DNA of 64,000 nucleotides from Volvox africanus (lineage: Eukaryota > Chlorophyta > Chlorophyceae > Chlamydomonadales > Volvocaceae), in NCBI GenBank assembly GCA_030268105.1, contig BSDZ01000021.1, forward strand, positions 1,426,001 to 1,490,000. The letters are read 5' to 3'. The position numbers and the translations under genes were made by a program. A model generated the notes under the pieces. That model searched no databases. It saw only the letters and a program-made list of their open reading frames with translations, and was not told the origin of the DNA. Below, piece by piece: positions 1 to 13,500 of this stretch. Position 1 is the first letter of the stretch; each line of letters starts with the position of its first letter.

Positions 1-699
1 GCCACTCTATTGCTATTTATTTATCAAAGTGCACCCACGAACCAGAGTTTGGCAAAATTTCTTAGAGCTAGCTGTCACGTCCACTTTGAATCATTACTGT
101 CAAGATATATTCATATATTGTCCACTTACATTATGAATACATCTTCAAGTCGGGTTCACATTATGTATCAAGTGCAGCTTGTAGACCGACACGCCGTCGC
201 CATTCCACATCACGACCGATGGTTTCGGAATCTTATAGTACGCTTTCGTTGAGGTAGCCCCTCGCACAAGCGAGCCTAGTGAGCGAAATGATTTTTTATA
301 CCATCATACAAAGCCCTTCAGACAAGATGAACACAGTTTGCCCTGAAAACTGCGCCAAAAGAATCAGCGCAAGAGTCTCTCTTGTTCCTGTTTTTGTCTG
401 TTCCACATATGTTCCATATAAACCCATATAAAAGAAGAAATTGATGTATTGCATTTAAAATGGAGATTTGTTGCGAAAATGCTCATGATTGTACAAAGCA
501 ATTGGGCAAATTGTCAGGCGGCTGAGTCATCAACCCAAAGTGACACATCCGGAACCTAGCCAATCCGGATTATAAGGGTCCCATTTTCCTTAATTGAAGT
601 TAGATATCCTCATCTATTAACTGAAGGCTAACCATCATCTAGACAGACCCAATATCAGCCAAAGGGTGCATTACATCCACTAACCTTGCCCCATGCGAG

Positions 700-970
700 A
701 CCACCCCCTATCCGAGAAGGGGGTGCGAGGCCTAACACTCAGGCCCAGCCGGATACGTATCTGTACCTGTAGGCTTTAGGCTAGCAAGGATCCTGCTAGG
801 TATCAGGGCCGGGTTATCTGCTATCCTATCTGATCGAAACCCCTAGATATGTATCTGCGTGGCTATCTGCTAGGTATCCGATAGCCTTCTGATAGGTAGC
901 TGCTAGTCCTACGATGTTTATAAGGTATGAGCCTGGTGTAAGGTATGAGCCTGGTATAAGGTACATCCTG
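700..970. repeat. Degenerate short repeats (TAGGTATC / TATCTGCTA type)
   Basis: Variants of TAGGTATC, TATCTG and CTGCTAG recur many times. Near the end AAGGTATGAGCCTGGT occurs twice in direct succession. The look is that of a decayed tandem or dispersed repeat. I see no coding capacity. Confidence 0.5.
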
Positions 971-1889
971 TGATTTTTACAACCTTCAGTATTGTGACGT
1001 GCATATAGTTAGATTACGTATACATGGTCATATCAATTTCATTCCCACGATGATCTTTAAAGATCTTACATCCTGCCTCTAAGGAACATCCCACAAACAG
1101 TTGATGTTCTCCATCTATTGTTTTGTTGTTGAGGCATTCCATCATCAGAGTATGTACATTAAGATTAGATTTAACTTATGAATGTAAATCCGGTGCAATA
1201 AAGTAAGTTTTCCGCCTCGACGCGGACGTGGATAAGTGACCCTAAGCTGCACTAATGGATCTCACGTCCGTCCGGTGGTGGGTCGCTCCTGAGCAATTCA
1301 CCACCAACTATCACAGATTATTTGTATCTCAGAATCACAGCTAATATAAAGTTATATAATAAGATATATAAGCCTTTAAAAATTTAACATCGTACATCGT
1401 ACATATTCGATATATGTTGCTACAGCCCATAGTGTCGATACATGACCTAAGTGCAGGATAACGATCTGATACCATCTATAACGCGCATAGAGTTACATAA
1501 TCTGTAATATATCGCTAGAATCGAACATGCAAATAGACTTGGAGCGGACTACACAAAAGAATAACTTTATGTACGGCACTTGGCGTTAACAATTCTATTA
1601 CTCGCTCGTTTCCAACAGTCGATCCGTGCAATTGGTATTTGTATGATCTAGTCCCTTGTTGAAGAGAGCCCGCATGCACGTAAAGATAACAATTCCCGCG
1701 GGAACTCAAGGCGCGTGCGTGCGTTCATCCTAAGCCTCTCTCTTGGCGAACATTCAACGGATACTTAAATAAACTCTAGGTAAGTGGATGAGATATAAAA
1801 CTGTTAAAATGTGGCCAGGCAAATTTCAAGGAAGAAACATAGAACAACTAACAGATGTTTGTGGGCCGTAAAGTTTACAAGTTTTAGTC

Positions 1890-2310
1890 TGACATCGGAT
1901 AGCCTAGCAGGCCTATCTGTTGAGTCTTGGGTGGTGCAAACCGTGACAGATGCGGTTAAGACATGAATGGTGCAAACCCTGGCAGTTGCACCCTTGGAGT
2001 TGTCCTAGGGAGGGTGCATGGTGTTGTCCTAGAGAGCCTGTGTGGAGTTGTCCAAGAGGTGTACCGCGGCCAGATGTTGGAGTGGCCAACAGAGAGTCAA
2101 TACAAGGTGACGGGATACTGAGGTAGTCATTCAGGATTGCCTGCATGTCTTCAACAATATCCGGCTAGGCTAGCAGGAAAGTCCGGCCTGGCAGGATCAG
2201 CGGGGGCTTAGCAGGCCCTTATCCTGACCTAGCAGCCCTAGCAGGCACTTGGGCCCCTAGCAGCCCAAGCTGATGGGGCCTTGATCGCCTAGCAGCATCG
2301 GAGCTAGGAG
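1890..2310. repeat. Degenerate CTAGCAGGC / GTTGTCCTAG repeats
   Basis: CTAGCAGG-like words occur about eight times, and the middle part holds three GTTGTCC(T/A)AG-containing sub-units. The block resembles the repeat at 0.7-0.97 kb in its CTAG-rich vocabulary. It could be a fragment of a dispersed element, but I see no terminal repeats or target duplication. Confidence 0.45.
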
Positions 2311-3899
2311 CCATGCATGTTTGAGCTTGTTGGATTAGGCCTTTCGAGGTTCATTTTTATTGTACCGCATTTTCACACACCCAAAACCACTTTAGTACCA
2401 ATATAGATGGATGAGAAACACCATTTTTAGTGGAGGGGGAAAGACCTCCTGGCCTACCTGGGGTTGAGGAAACCGCCTCTCATTCCAACATGCCTTTGGC
2501 CCAGCCGCCGAAGCTGTCGCCTTTATGTCCCTGAGGCCGAACCGCGCCACTCAGGCTCCCCGCGTTTCCATGGCCGCATCCTGACACGGTGCATGCATGG
2601 ACATCCCCCCAGGAAAGGTTCATGACGGGAAGGAGGCCAAGAAACCTTCAAACAGTTTGCAAACGTCAACACGGCTCAAACGCTGGGACTCTTTGCCAAG
2701 TGGACCCCGAAACCCGTAGTCCCATAGTACGATGACCCTTTCGGGGAGAGCCTTCTACTAACCTAAACAGCATGTTTGAAAAACCCAAAATGCGGCTGGA
2801 AGCGAATTGTGCATACGGATTGCGCCTGTGTATGCTCGCTATGCAAAAAAGATGTCGCAGTGCAATTACATGCAATGCTGCCATGAATATTAATACTGGC
2901 TGCTGGCAACCTGCAGCCAAACAGCTATGCCTGGGTTGCCGGCCCTCGCGGTGCGCCTGCGGCACATCTATGATGCCGTGACTGTCCGACGCGCTTCGTC
3001 TGCTGTGCGGTGTGCATAGATGAGTAGTTTGCGGAAAAGAGCGTCCACACTGCCTAGGCAAGACAATTGGGGCCAGGAGAGGTGCAACGAAGGGGACAGG
3101 TATTATTGTGATACGGATTAGCACGCTGGACCCTGCCTACTGTATACGTACTTGCGGGGCAAGCATGCGGATGAACAAAATAAATCTGAGACACTGATGG
3201 CCAAAGGAGGGGACAGTTATGGACGCATAAGCTATGGGACCGAGCCTGATATGTGCTAGCTGATCGGGGGTTCGCTCAAGACCTGTGCGGGAAGATCGCC
3301 AACCACAGCACACTCCAGAATAGAAAGGGATGGGTGCAAGGGCCACACATCCTTCTATCTGCTAGACGGGCTGATCCACGATGAACCATACCTGCCTCGC
3401 GTCGATGGCGTCACCATTGGCAAAAAATTAAAGAAGTCCTTGCTCCTGAAGTCCTTGCGGTCTGGTGGTCCCTGCGTGTGTAGTACATGTACGGCCTACA
3501 CCAGCACGTTATGGAGGGTCTATTAAGATGTTTTTGCGGCTCTAAATTACTATATTATCGAGATGGAACCGTCAGTATCAAATTCCTTAGGCAGGGACCT
3601 GGGGTCCAACCCCAGGAAACGTCTGTCCAAGGCACCTGGGGTTTGCAACAGGGCTAAAACGAGGGCAGCTTCTGTTGGAGCAGGCGCTCCACGAAGGCGC
3701 CAATGTGGTCGCAGGGGAAGGCAGTGGGGGGCGAGGTGGAGCTGGCCGCCGATGGTGTGGCTGCGGCGTGGGCCGCACTGTGGTCTCCCTGCGCGAGCTC
3801 ATGGCGCAGCTACTCGATTTAAATGTTGGAGTGCGGCGATCCTGGCGTCACTCTCGCGCTAGGGCGGCCCGCTAGCACAACTGACGCGTGAGTGCGAGC

Positions 3900-3927
3900 G
3901 GGACCGGGACCGGGACCGGGACCGGGA
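3900..3927. repeat. (GGGACC)n hexanucleotide repeat
   Basis: GGGACC is repeated about 4.7 times without interruption, directly after a GC-rich patch. Confidence 0.9.
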
Positions 3928-6900
3928 TAATGGGGACGACATAGCTATCGTCCGAACTTACGTATGGGCGGCATAATCCTGGTCCACGACCGTTGGGGCT
4001 GAGAGGTCGTGTGTGCGTCGTACGAGTAGACACCGTAGTGAGGGTGCGTGGGATAAAATTTTCCTCAAGGCGACTTGATGAGGCGACGATGGCTTGGTCC
4101 AGCGAGTCGTGATGTCGCACGCACAAATGCCGAAGTCAACCCGCAGGCGTGAATTGAGTTGACTTGGGTGTCTTGGGGCTCGAGCGACTTGGGAAGCTCG
4201 AAACAAGGGCTCGGATCTTCAAGGTCTCGATCCAGTGTAACAGAGGCTTCGCCTAGCTGGTAGGTGTAGCTATATTGGCGAGCTCCGAACAACTGTGCCG
4301 TAGGGCACGTGGTGCAAGGGTGACTCCTTGCTAATTACATTGTAGTAAGTTCTTACGATCGAAGAAGAAGTGTCTGTCTCAAGTATTCAGGCGCTTTAAA
4401 TAGCGTGTCTGGCTCGTAAGGGGGCCTTACCTCTATCCAAAACTGGCGCGCATTCTACAATTGACACCGCTGTACGAATGCTCGCATGCAAGTAGTTCCA
4501 TGCGACTTGTTCGAGTTCTATGCGTTAGATCCATTGTACTTAATCTATTATTATGTAACTAGGTTATTTGTCACAAAAAGGCCATAGTCCGACAACTAGT
4601 TACGCTGTAGATGGCGCTTCTGCGCCGTCCGCGCTGTTACACGGTCTGTCGCAATCCTGGTTCCCTACGATAGGGGGAAAGTAGTCAAGTATCCACTAAG
4701 GACTTAATGTTTAATTAACCCGCGAGTGTTAGGATGCTTATGGGTCTGGCACACGTCGTGACGTAGGAAGAGTCTATTACCTCCCATGGCCGGGGTAGGC
4801 GTTGATATGTTGGTAATTTTACCACAATATGGGATGCCGGGGGGTAGGATGGGGTAGGATGGGGGAAGGATATGCATCGTGGTGGGCTTCCGTGCCGGAT
4901 ATCGAAGTCGCTCGAGTGTATGTGTGTACGTGTTCGTCGGCATGGGTTGCATGCTGTTCGGGACGGCCTTTTGTCTTATGTGAAGGGCATGTTATGAGGG
5001 ATGTCCGTTCGCACACAATTATAAGCACGTCTTCTGGCTATGAGACGTCATCAACGGACAAGCCAAGGAAGCCCTCAGCGCCTATAAAAGTTTGTAAGAG
5101 GTTTTTTGGTCCCTCCAGAAATGCGGTATAAGGAAGCCGAGGGCCCTCTCCGCAGGGTGTCGCAGCACGGTCAGTTGGGGGATTGCAAGTCGGAATTCAA
5201 TGCTTCCTTCATGGCTTGTTCCTTCCCTTGCTTCCCCGCGCTTGCTCGTACCTCGCTTTATGTGTTGTGGAAGTTTTCCTGGGAGGGGGCTGTTCCTTTG
5301 CGTTTCCCGCAAACCCACCCTTTCCTCGGGGCCGATGTCCCTGCATGCGGCATGCCGGTGTGCGGCCATGTAAACACTCAAGGAATCGTGCGCAATCGTG
5401 CGCAACGGACATGTAGCAAGCAACTAGGGCGGGTGGGCCGTAACTACCATCTCTAAAGGTTGCTACCTCCTCCAAATGTAGGAATTCTGTGCTCTTACAT
5501 GTTCCCTGTCTAAGCGAGATGTATGGATAAGGTTAGATATAGATAATGAGGTAATTGAAGGTTTCTGGTTTGGGTCTTTGGTTCGATGTTTTTCCTATCA
5601 AACCCTAAGTCACCACCAAGGTCCAATGTGGCGATTTCTGCCCCTTTCACTCAATGATCAATCCCCGTACGTCGAAATTGTGCAAGTAGTATTGCACTTG
5701 CCAGACGGCTGGCCGAGCGCCTCGCCTTTGGAGAAACCGTCTACCCCCCGTATGCAGTTGGTGTACTCGACTTTTGGGGCATACGCCCATCCACGGTCCG
5801 CAGCACCAGCACGCGTGTATTGTTCCAGTTCTTACATCCGGGGTAGCGATGGCCCGTATGAATGTTGTATGATAACATGACCACAAAATGGATTTTATGT
5901 CATCGCTGCGCATTTAGATCCGGACGGATTTCTTCGATCTCATGCAGCCCTATTCGGAACAACGTACAGATGTACTGCCGCTGTGCGCGTACCAGGCAAT
6001 GTGTCCGCTTAATTTTGTCCGTGTAGACTGCACGGAACATAAGCGACCCTGATGAGAAGCGATCGATGTTGCCAGGGGTTTGATCCATTGCTTCTCAGTA
6101 ACCCTTTTAAACTCACCCTCTATAGTCACACTTTTGAATCGGGGGGTTTAAGCACGGGTATCCCACCCCAGCCTCAAGTTGGTCGGACAAGGGTCGACCT
6201 CTGCCGGCCAGCTGGCGCACCTGAGACTCAGGTTCAATTTCAGCTTGACGTGTGGATCCTGCCCTCTCCCTTTCCCCTTCCGCGCCAAATTATACCGCAT
6301 CTCGCGATTCGCGATCTGTACCCCGGTTAATCAGGAGCATATGTGATTGCGGGCGCCCGTGAATTACGATGGTGCTCCGCCGTGGCAGCTCCGCCCTGCG
6401 CTTCCCTTCTTGTAGGCCCCATCGTCGCCCAATACTTTGACTCATCCACTCCCAATGTACGCCCAAAGTGTCCTACTGGCGCAAGTGCGATTGGAAAAGT
6501 GAGAAGTATGCTGCAAGATGTTTTCCATATGCTGGGGTGCCGCCATTAGTCGTACGGAATCCTGACATATCGACCTTTGGTTCAAAAACACTAAATTAGT
6601 GCTGGCGAAGTAAAAGATCATTTATACCTCATAAGTTATGACATATCATATATCCATCGCATTGCTTCGCCTGGCATTTCCGGCGCCGCGTCAACCAGAT
6701 AGACTAACAATTATGACGAAGATAGCTTGACACTATTATTTGGTCATATAAATTTCTATGGACATCTGATTTGATTGTAGACATGGTCGTTCTCCGGCCT
6801 CCGGTGCGTAACTCGAGAAACGGCCTAACATGAGGTGCCCAAATCTTCGCGTATGATGATGGCATTTAGAGATAAATATTAATTAAGCTGTTTCCATATG

Positions 6901-7545
6901 TACTAGGTTCAATAGGTTGTTAACGAAGTTGTTGCAATTTTGGGTTGTGTCAGGTACGCTTCCTCGAACGCTCAATTGCCATGATGGTGTTGTACAAATT
7001 CTATACCCTTTTTATTTCGCAGCGGCAATGCGCCGGTAACCCCCTCATAGCTTTCTAGGTGTAACACCGTGAAGCACAAAACCGAGTTTATGAAGGCAGG
7101 TTGCTTGCATCCCTATTTATACGCAGGTGCTGATACGCAGAATGAACTAGCATTGGATGGAGCTATGATGCAGCACTCTGACGAACCATATTAGTGAAAA
7201 ATGGCGGTGAGGGCGCCGCGTGGATATAACGCGCTACCAGCCGGAACGCTTTCGAAATCGACAGCAGTATGCTAGCTATTTCTTATGCCTGGAAATTTTA
7301 GCTGCCCAGGTCATGTTCGGGTACATCCGGCGGTACTGTGACACGGTACACAAGCATTTTCTGTTGACCACACCATTACGTCCGTGGCCATACTGCGAGC
7401 TGCATCTGTCACGTGGCACAATCCACTAGCAAATTCAGCCCACTCCATCCCTCTTCCAAGGAAATACGAGTTAACATGTTTTCGTCTTCTTATCTGATGC
7501 GGCCATATCCCCTTGCTCGTTCTCGTTTGCGGCACCCATGGCCAG

Positions 7546-10518
7546 GATCCTGTCCTAGCCCATGGCCCAATTGACACAGCCGGCGAGGAGTGCTTGTCGC
7601 CAAGCACAAGCACCTGTACGTCGGCACAGCCACCGATGCTGATCAGGCCAGACGAGTCCCCCTTCCTTCCGACCTGCAACCCCTGTACGTTTCACGGCTA
7701 CCCGGACAACCTCGCCGCAGCCGATGGAAATGATAACATTTACCTTCACAAAGGCGGTTGCGGCGTCAACCGGAGCATCACTTATGAGGTCAAGATTCCC
7801 ATTCCTGTCTCATGCGGTATCAGCGGAGAGCCGCTACCACCAGTGGCAGGTATGGGCGGCGACATGTGCGGCGGCAATACTGGCGGTGGACGCCAGCGCA
7901 CCTTGAAGTTGTACACGTTGTCTTCGCTGAAACCGTCGCCATCTATCAGTGTAGACTTGCGAGGCGACGACAGTGACGGCCTGGGGTCGCCGCTATCATG
8001 CAGGTTCCCTTGGCAGGGGCAACCGTCACAATCTGCAAGAAAGTTGCCTCAGTGGCAGCAGCACCAACAACACCTCGGCCAGTTGCATTTCGCGCCGCAG
8101 TCTCCGGGTTGCGTCAGCAGCCGGACGGCCTGGGGAGATCCTAGCGGCTGCGATACGTCGGATCTTCCCCGCGGACGCACTGGGGAACCAGTGGGGTGCG
8201 TTTGCGTACCTTCATCCGCGTGCCATCTCACAACCACAGCGCAGCCCAACATTGTCGACCTTAGACGACCATCAACATCCTTCAAATCGCCCGCCTGGGG
8301 CGGTTACCCGTCAGGCCCACCTATCGTCCCTCCCCTCTCCGTATTGCATCGGGTAATGCAGCAAACCCACCAGAGGGCTGTGAAGGATGAGGATGTAGTT
8401 TGCAGGGATGGCAACACTAAAGAGGGCGCTGAAGCGATGCCGGTGCCGTGCCTTTGGCCATCTGAACACGAGGGTTTGTGTCCGACACATGCAGACCGCG
8501 GGTGCCTGGGTCAGCCACGCATAATTGCAGCTGCTGGTGGGACTCCTCAGCCGCAATGGTCTGAGATGCACACAGCCGAACCAGATGTTCGTCGCACTTA
8601 TGGTGGCTCGTCTGCCGATTCGCGGAAGAGGCAGTGGCCACAGGAACAATTGCAGTTGCCAGAGGAGTACACGGACCTCAGGCTGCCCGGAACATTTGGG
8701 CTTGGTCTCCAAATGATTCATCCGTTGGTTTCGGAGCAAGGCGCGGGCGCCTTATGGGAAGCGGCGCCTCAGGCTATTGCCGTTAGGGACTCAGCGGCGG
8801 AGACGAATGTGGCGATACGCGCGAATTCCCAGTGCCACCGCGTACACGCCGTTCCTGAAGCTGTGATGGTGATGCCGTCGAGATGGCTGCTTAGACCCGG
8901 TCTTGTTCCACCCGCGGTGGATCAGGACAGGGCCGGTGTCAAGATTTGCCATGGTTGGGCCGAGGACATGGATCACTCCAACGCTGACGTTGTGAGGACA
9001 TGTCTGGCTGTCCCGCGCATCAACGGCAACTGGAAGGAGTTGCCAGCCCCGGCCGCTGCAGTCGCTCGCGGCAGCGCCAGCGGAGGTGGAGGCTTTGTTG
9101 GGTCTGAGGGTGCTGCCAGAGGCGGCGGCGTCGCGGCGAGCGGAGATTTGTGTACCGGTGATACAACGCCTTCATCGACGTCGACCTTGCCATCTCCCCC
9201 GCCTGTGGGACCGTCTTACCCTGACCAACAGCAACACGATGATCAGCATGGCTGTGCCAAGCGCGTTTGCGAGGTTAGGGGCGTTCAAAGGCTGTGGACA
9301 CTGCGGTTATATCCCTTAGCGGCACGCGCCATGCCGCCCCCAGCACCTCCACACTTGTCACCACCAGTTAAGGTGAGCGCGAGAATATGCCACCATTTCG
9401 ATGATGGCCATGTACTTGCAGCTCCTGGCGGAACGCAGCCGATTCATAACTGGGCTAGTACAGCGGTCGCTCCGAACCCAGCTGCCGCTGCTTCTATGGG
9501 GGCAGCGACGGGAACCCCGCGTGAAGTCCCAGAGGTGGTTTTGGTTCGTGCCATGGGTAGCAGTAGCCGTGGCGGCTCAGCAACCGTCAGCAGTGAAGAG
9601 TCAGCTGGTGGAGCCATGGAAGCAATCAACCACCTCCGTGGAGTACGCCAGGATGAGACCTTCCGGCTCCCCCTTCTGGGGAGTATCAGCCCGCCGTTGA
9701 TGGGGCCACCCACCGACCCGCCTCAGGGGGAGGGTACGGCATCTCCAGCCGTGGGCTTGAGGCCGGCGATGCCGCCACTGCATCCCCAGGCGCCGGCCGC
9801 CAGGACTGCGCGGTTAAAGCCAGATGCTGACACAGCTCTTCAGCGGGATTTAGCTCCCTCCTCTGAGGCTCGGTTCAATGAGCTTCCCAAAGCCGGAATC
9901 CAGGGAATTGTGTGCCGAGGAAGGGTGTGGTGCAGAGAACGGTGCCAGTGCGGCAACATATCACCGCAGCGTTGTAGGGGAGAGGAGTTAGAGGTTGAGC
10001 GGTGCGGTGCAGAGGTCATAGATCTGACCGCAAATGTTACTGAGGATGAGAATGAGGATGAGAAAGAGGATGGGCGTCATCATGGCAAGGACGGGGGCAA
10101 TGGTCGCGTGGTTGTGAGGCAGTCAGCCTTGAGTCCACGAGAGTACATGTACGTGCTGCCTGAAGGACATGGCATGTCTCTCGTGGTGCTAGGAGGTACG
10201 TGCAGAAAGCGCAAGCGATCTGGTGCTCGTGGTGTCGGTGGCGACAAAGGGGAGAGTGATGTCGGGGACAGGAACGGGCCTGCGGCGGGCGGCGGAACAC
10301 TCCACGTGCGTCCCGTGCAGAAGAAACGGCCTCATATTGAGCAGGCGGAGATAGAGCTGGCGGGGACGGAGGACCAACAAGGGGAGGAAGAGCGGCAGGA
10401 ACAGAAGCAAGGGCACAAGGTGTCACAGAGCCGATGTGGATGGCCATGGGGCCGTCGGGGCGGCCCTCGCAAGCTGTTGCGGGGGAGGGGCGCACATCCC
10501 CGTAACTCCGTCCAGTAG
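7546..10518 (+). CDS. Large exon of an unrecognised, probably nuclear protein
   Basis: About 990 codons stay open here, far beyond chance, so the exon is real. The left boundary follows a plausible acceptor (pyrimidine-rich stretch ending CCAG at 7545) in frame. If the gene instead starts inside this exon, the first ATG is at 7636. The stop is at 10516-10518. I recognise no domain. The protein is rich in Pro, Gly, Ala and His. Its last quarter has an acidic run (about residues 840-855, many Asp/Glu), a basic cluster RKRKRSGAR and a KKRPH motif that look like nuclear localisation signals, and a Gln/Glu-rich tail. No SAND core (KWYRSIR) is visible here or in its flanks. It lies on the same strand about 5.4 kb upstream of VARL gene A. 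It could therefore be a diverged relative or an unrelated nuclear protein. Existence is firm, function unknown. Confidence 0.75.
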   Translation, partial: DPVLAHGPIDTAGEECLSPSTSTCTSAQPPMLIRPDESPFLPTCNPCTFHGYPDNLAAADGNDNIYLHKGGCGVNRSITYEVKIPIPVSCGISGEPLPPVAGMGGDMCGGNTGGGRQRTLKLYTLSSLKPSPSISVDLRGDDSDGLGSPLSCRFPWQGQPSQSARKLPQWQQHQQHLGQLHFAPQSPGCVSSRTAWGDPSGCDTSDLPRGRTGEPVGCVCVPSSACHLTTTAQPNIVDLRRPSTSFKSPAWGGYPSGPPIVPPLSVLHRVMQQTHQRAVKDEDVVCRDGNTKEGAEAMPVPCLWPSEHEGLCPTHADRGCLGQPRIIAAAGGTPQPQWSEMHTAEPDVRRTYGGSSADSRKRQWPQEQLQLPEEYTDLRLPGTFGLGLQMIHPLVSEQGAGALWEAAPQAIAVRDSAAETNVAIRANSQCHRVHAVPEAVMVMPSRWLLRPGLVPPAVDQDRAGVKICHGWAEDMDHSNADVVRTCLAVPRINGNWKELPAPAAAVARGSASGGGGFVGSEGAARGGGVAASGDLCTGDTTPSSTSTLPSPPPVGPSYPDQQQHDDQHGCAKRVCEVRGVQRLWTLRLYPLAARAMPPPAPPHLSPPVKVSARICHHFDDGHVLAAPGGTQPIHNWASTAVAPNPAAAASMGAATGTPREVPEVVLVRAMGSSSRGGSATVSSEESAGGAMEAINHLRGVRQDETFRLPLLGSISPPLMGPPTDPPQGEGTASPAVGLRPAMPPLHPQAPAARTARLKPDADTALQRDLAPSSEARFNELPKAGIQGIVCRGRVWCRERCQCGNISPQRCRGEELEVERCGAEVIDLTANVTEDENEDEKEDGRHHGKDGGNGRVVVRQSALSPREYMYVLPEGHGMSLVVLGGTCRKRKRSGARGVGGDKGESDVGDRNGPAAGGGTLHVRPVQKKRPHIEQAEIELAGTEDQQGEEERQEQKQGHKVSQSRCGWPWGRRGGPRKLLRGRGAHPRNSVQ

Positions 10519-13500
10519 GTGCGGATGGCTAGCTGTCTGCCCCTCATTCTTTCAGCGCACCTCAGCAGTGCTATTTTTCGGCGTAACTTGGGCTTGGCAT
10601 TGGGAGGGGAGGAAAACTGCTCGAAGGGATATGGTGTATTCGTTGGTGCCGCCACGTTCCGCATCATGGGTGCAGATCACCACTAGCGTGAGGACGTGTG
10701 TCACTGTCAGTCGCGCCGGAGGCCCGCAACGCCGCCAGGAGGAATCTCCAAGGGTTTCGGAGCTTCGAGAGAGAGGAGGCAGGCCGTCCCGTGATTGCAC
10801 TCGGATGCTGACGGCCCAGAGTCGTATGCCCATTGACGAAATACGACACCTTGTATTACGACACATACCTGAAATATAGCTATGAGCTCGGAGGACCGAA
10901 TTCATTGTATTATTTGCGGTATTGTTAGGTTGTGCAATTTGTGGTCTTATAGGAGCCGTGCATGTAGTTCAGTACGGTGTACGTGGACGTTGCGAGTTTG
11001 TGTTGACTGGAGTCGGGGTTTGTGCCTAATCAGGCCAATGACGCACTTCCTGCGTGTTAGCTGTGCACGGTAAAGGACGAATTTTGATGACTTGCAATGT
11101 TCTCTAACCCCCTAGAATGGGCGCACGAGAGACATATTGGGAGAAATGACGTATCCAACTTGACACACGTACGGGCCGGAGAACTTCGCGCCAATACCTG
11201 TCCAGCTCATGTTCAGGGAATGACCGCGCGCCCGACTGCTCGCAGCATGAGCCTACTGCTCTTGTTACATTGTCGTAAAGGGCTGTGCTGTTGAGCTGCG
11301 ATTAATTTTGCTGCTGTGCTGTCTCGCGCGTTGTCGGGCGGACATGCAAGCCCTGGCCCGGGCTAAACGGCGGCCGGATGCAGATGTGTCTCTAGTAAGT
11401 TATTTTGCCCGTCTTCCCCTGTGAGAGCAGTCCCACCTGAGATGCTATGTTAGGCGGTAAAGCCTAAAATCAAGCAAACGCGCTGCGCCATCGTCGTATG
11501 CACAAGGTTCACGAGGGATATTCTAAACGCGGGTTGGCAGGTTTGGAGTTAAGCAACACGTTGCCGTACAGGGCCTTAAGGGTACGGTAAGGGTTACGTT
11601 AAATGCCCTGGTATGGCTGTGGCATCCCAATACTGGGAGAGATTTGGTTTGTACACGGAGTGCATCGGTTTATGGCTTTGCTTGAGGCTGCTTACTACCT
11701 ACTATGCAGAACCAGCATGCTGGGATAAAAGACTCGCTTGCGTGTTTGCTTGAATGGGAACACTTCCAGCTAGGGGAGTAAATCTCCCCTGCCTCCAGCG
11801 GTGAAATGGCAGTAGTGCATGCCGTGGCCTGCACCCTTAATTATTACATCAGGTCAGGAACGCGGTCGTGCGGTGGGACTTTTGTAATTCCTTAGAAGCT
11901 GAGTCATATACCCCTTGGTTAGGTGGAAGAACGCGTCCAAGAGGTGCTCGGGCAGTCACGGACCATGGACAGGCTGCCCATGGTCAAGACTACCCCGTGA
12001 GTTCGTATCGATCCAACAGGAGCAAGAAAACGAGACTTGTTTCTGAATCCAGGTCAGTTGGTGGTGTGAATGCATGTAAAATATTTGGATGAAAGCGGGA
12101 TAGTGTGTCTCGTTGGTGTTGTGGATACAGCAAAATCACCCTAGAGCCTGGGCTATATTTCATATTCCTATCTAATATTTGCCCAAACTTTCAACTTAAA
12201 GCAGCGGCGACGGCATAATGTCTCAAAGTTACCACGTTTCAAGCTTGCGCAGCGAGCACCTGTTGTCATAGCATGGTAATTGAAATGGAAATCATCTTGT
12301 TGTCCAACTAATTCACAGTCAGGCATGATATGCGTGGACTTGCACGTTTGGTTTCCTGGAAACCCTAATAACTCCAGGCGTCCTATTATCCTAACATGAA
12401 TGAGACCACAGAATATTAGCTGTTCTGGTGACGTGTTAATTTCATGTTTGCTTCTGCAGAAGCATGATTTAAGGGGCTCTTGCCCTCGGTCTGATTGGCG
12501 GGCGCACGCCAGCAATGGACAATCCCATTTCTTAATCACATAGTGAATTATTTTATATGGATAAATTTACATTGATATTCTCAACGGTATGGCGGGTTTC
12601 CATCTCACATACCTCACGGCTGGAAGAGAGATATATTTGGGAATGCCGTATCTAACTGTCAACAACAACCACTGCGTTAGACCGCTCCGCACAGTTTCCT
12701 GCTGAGCCATGGGCATTGACTGGGACACAACCTATGAAAATGAATATGTCTGACCATTATATCCATTCAAACATTTTGCACGATTGGCCGCTGACCGAAA
12801 CGCGCAGGTCACGCCAACAGTCACGTCTATGTTGATAAGACGGAAGCATCGTTATATGAATTTTATTTCACATTTATCATCACTTTACGTGAATACGACT
12901 CGCCCGCGGTCCAGGTACCGACGGGCTATTGGCGCCACAGATAAGCCCACAGATTAGACCATACCTAACTATCTGAATCACAAATCAGGTTATTTTGTTC
13001 ATAAGGTAAACGTGTCGGTGGGTTCCATTGCGTGCAAAGGGGTTGACGGTTGTTTGGGTGGGCAACATCGCCATGCGACAGCCACTTTGTATCCGACGGT
13101 GTCACCGAAAACGGGGCTGTTGATTGCAAACTTCAAATCAATTACACCATTTTATTTCATTGGTATCATTTGCTTTTTAGATGTACAAATCGGCGTTGAA
13201 CGGTTTCTTGTCGGTTTCTCCGTCGTCGCGTCTAGTTTCGTCTCAACATTAGGTCCCTCTCAAAGATAGATCTTTGGCTACCGATCCGTTTGATGTTTCG
13301 GTCAAACAACCTGATCACGCGTCTGCTTTCGTGGACTTCGCTTTAAAGCGTCGATGGGGCGGCCGTGTCCACGACATTTACTCCCGCGGCACGAAATAAC
13401 TTTCTTTCCCCTCAGTCTCCGGCAACATATTTGGGATGAAACTTGCACAATTTCCAATCATCTTCGGTTACCCAATCTGCTATGCAAAATAACATTCCAT

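Larger units (their letters stand above)
1..7545. other. Gene-poor 5' region
   Basis: I find no supportable gene here. Open frames are short, lie in all frames and show no recognisable domain, and base composition is AT-richer than in the coding parts. Short local repeats occur near 0.7-0.97 kb, 1.9-2.3 kb and 3.9 kb. A GC-rich stretch at 3.66-3.88 kb could be read as about 66 residues with an amphipathic look, but nothing links it to a gene. The 3' end may hold 5' exons or the promoter of the gene that follows. Confidence 0.5.

Noticed and set aside
3563..3875. GC-rich overlapping open frames near 3.7 kb
   Set aside because: Three frames are open at once, as expected from GC-rich DNA. No homology is recognised.
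7513..10518. Third VARL gene
   Set aside because: I looked for KWYRSIR or a GRW...FE SAND pattern in the exon and in 1-16 kb on the plus strand and found none. Only its position suggests a link.
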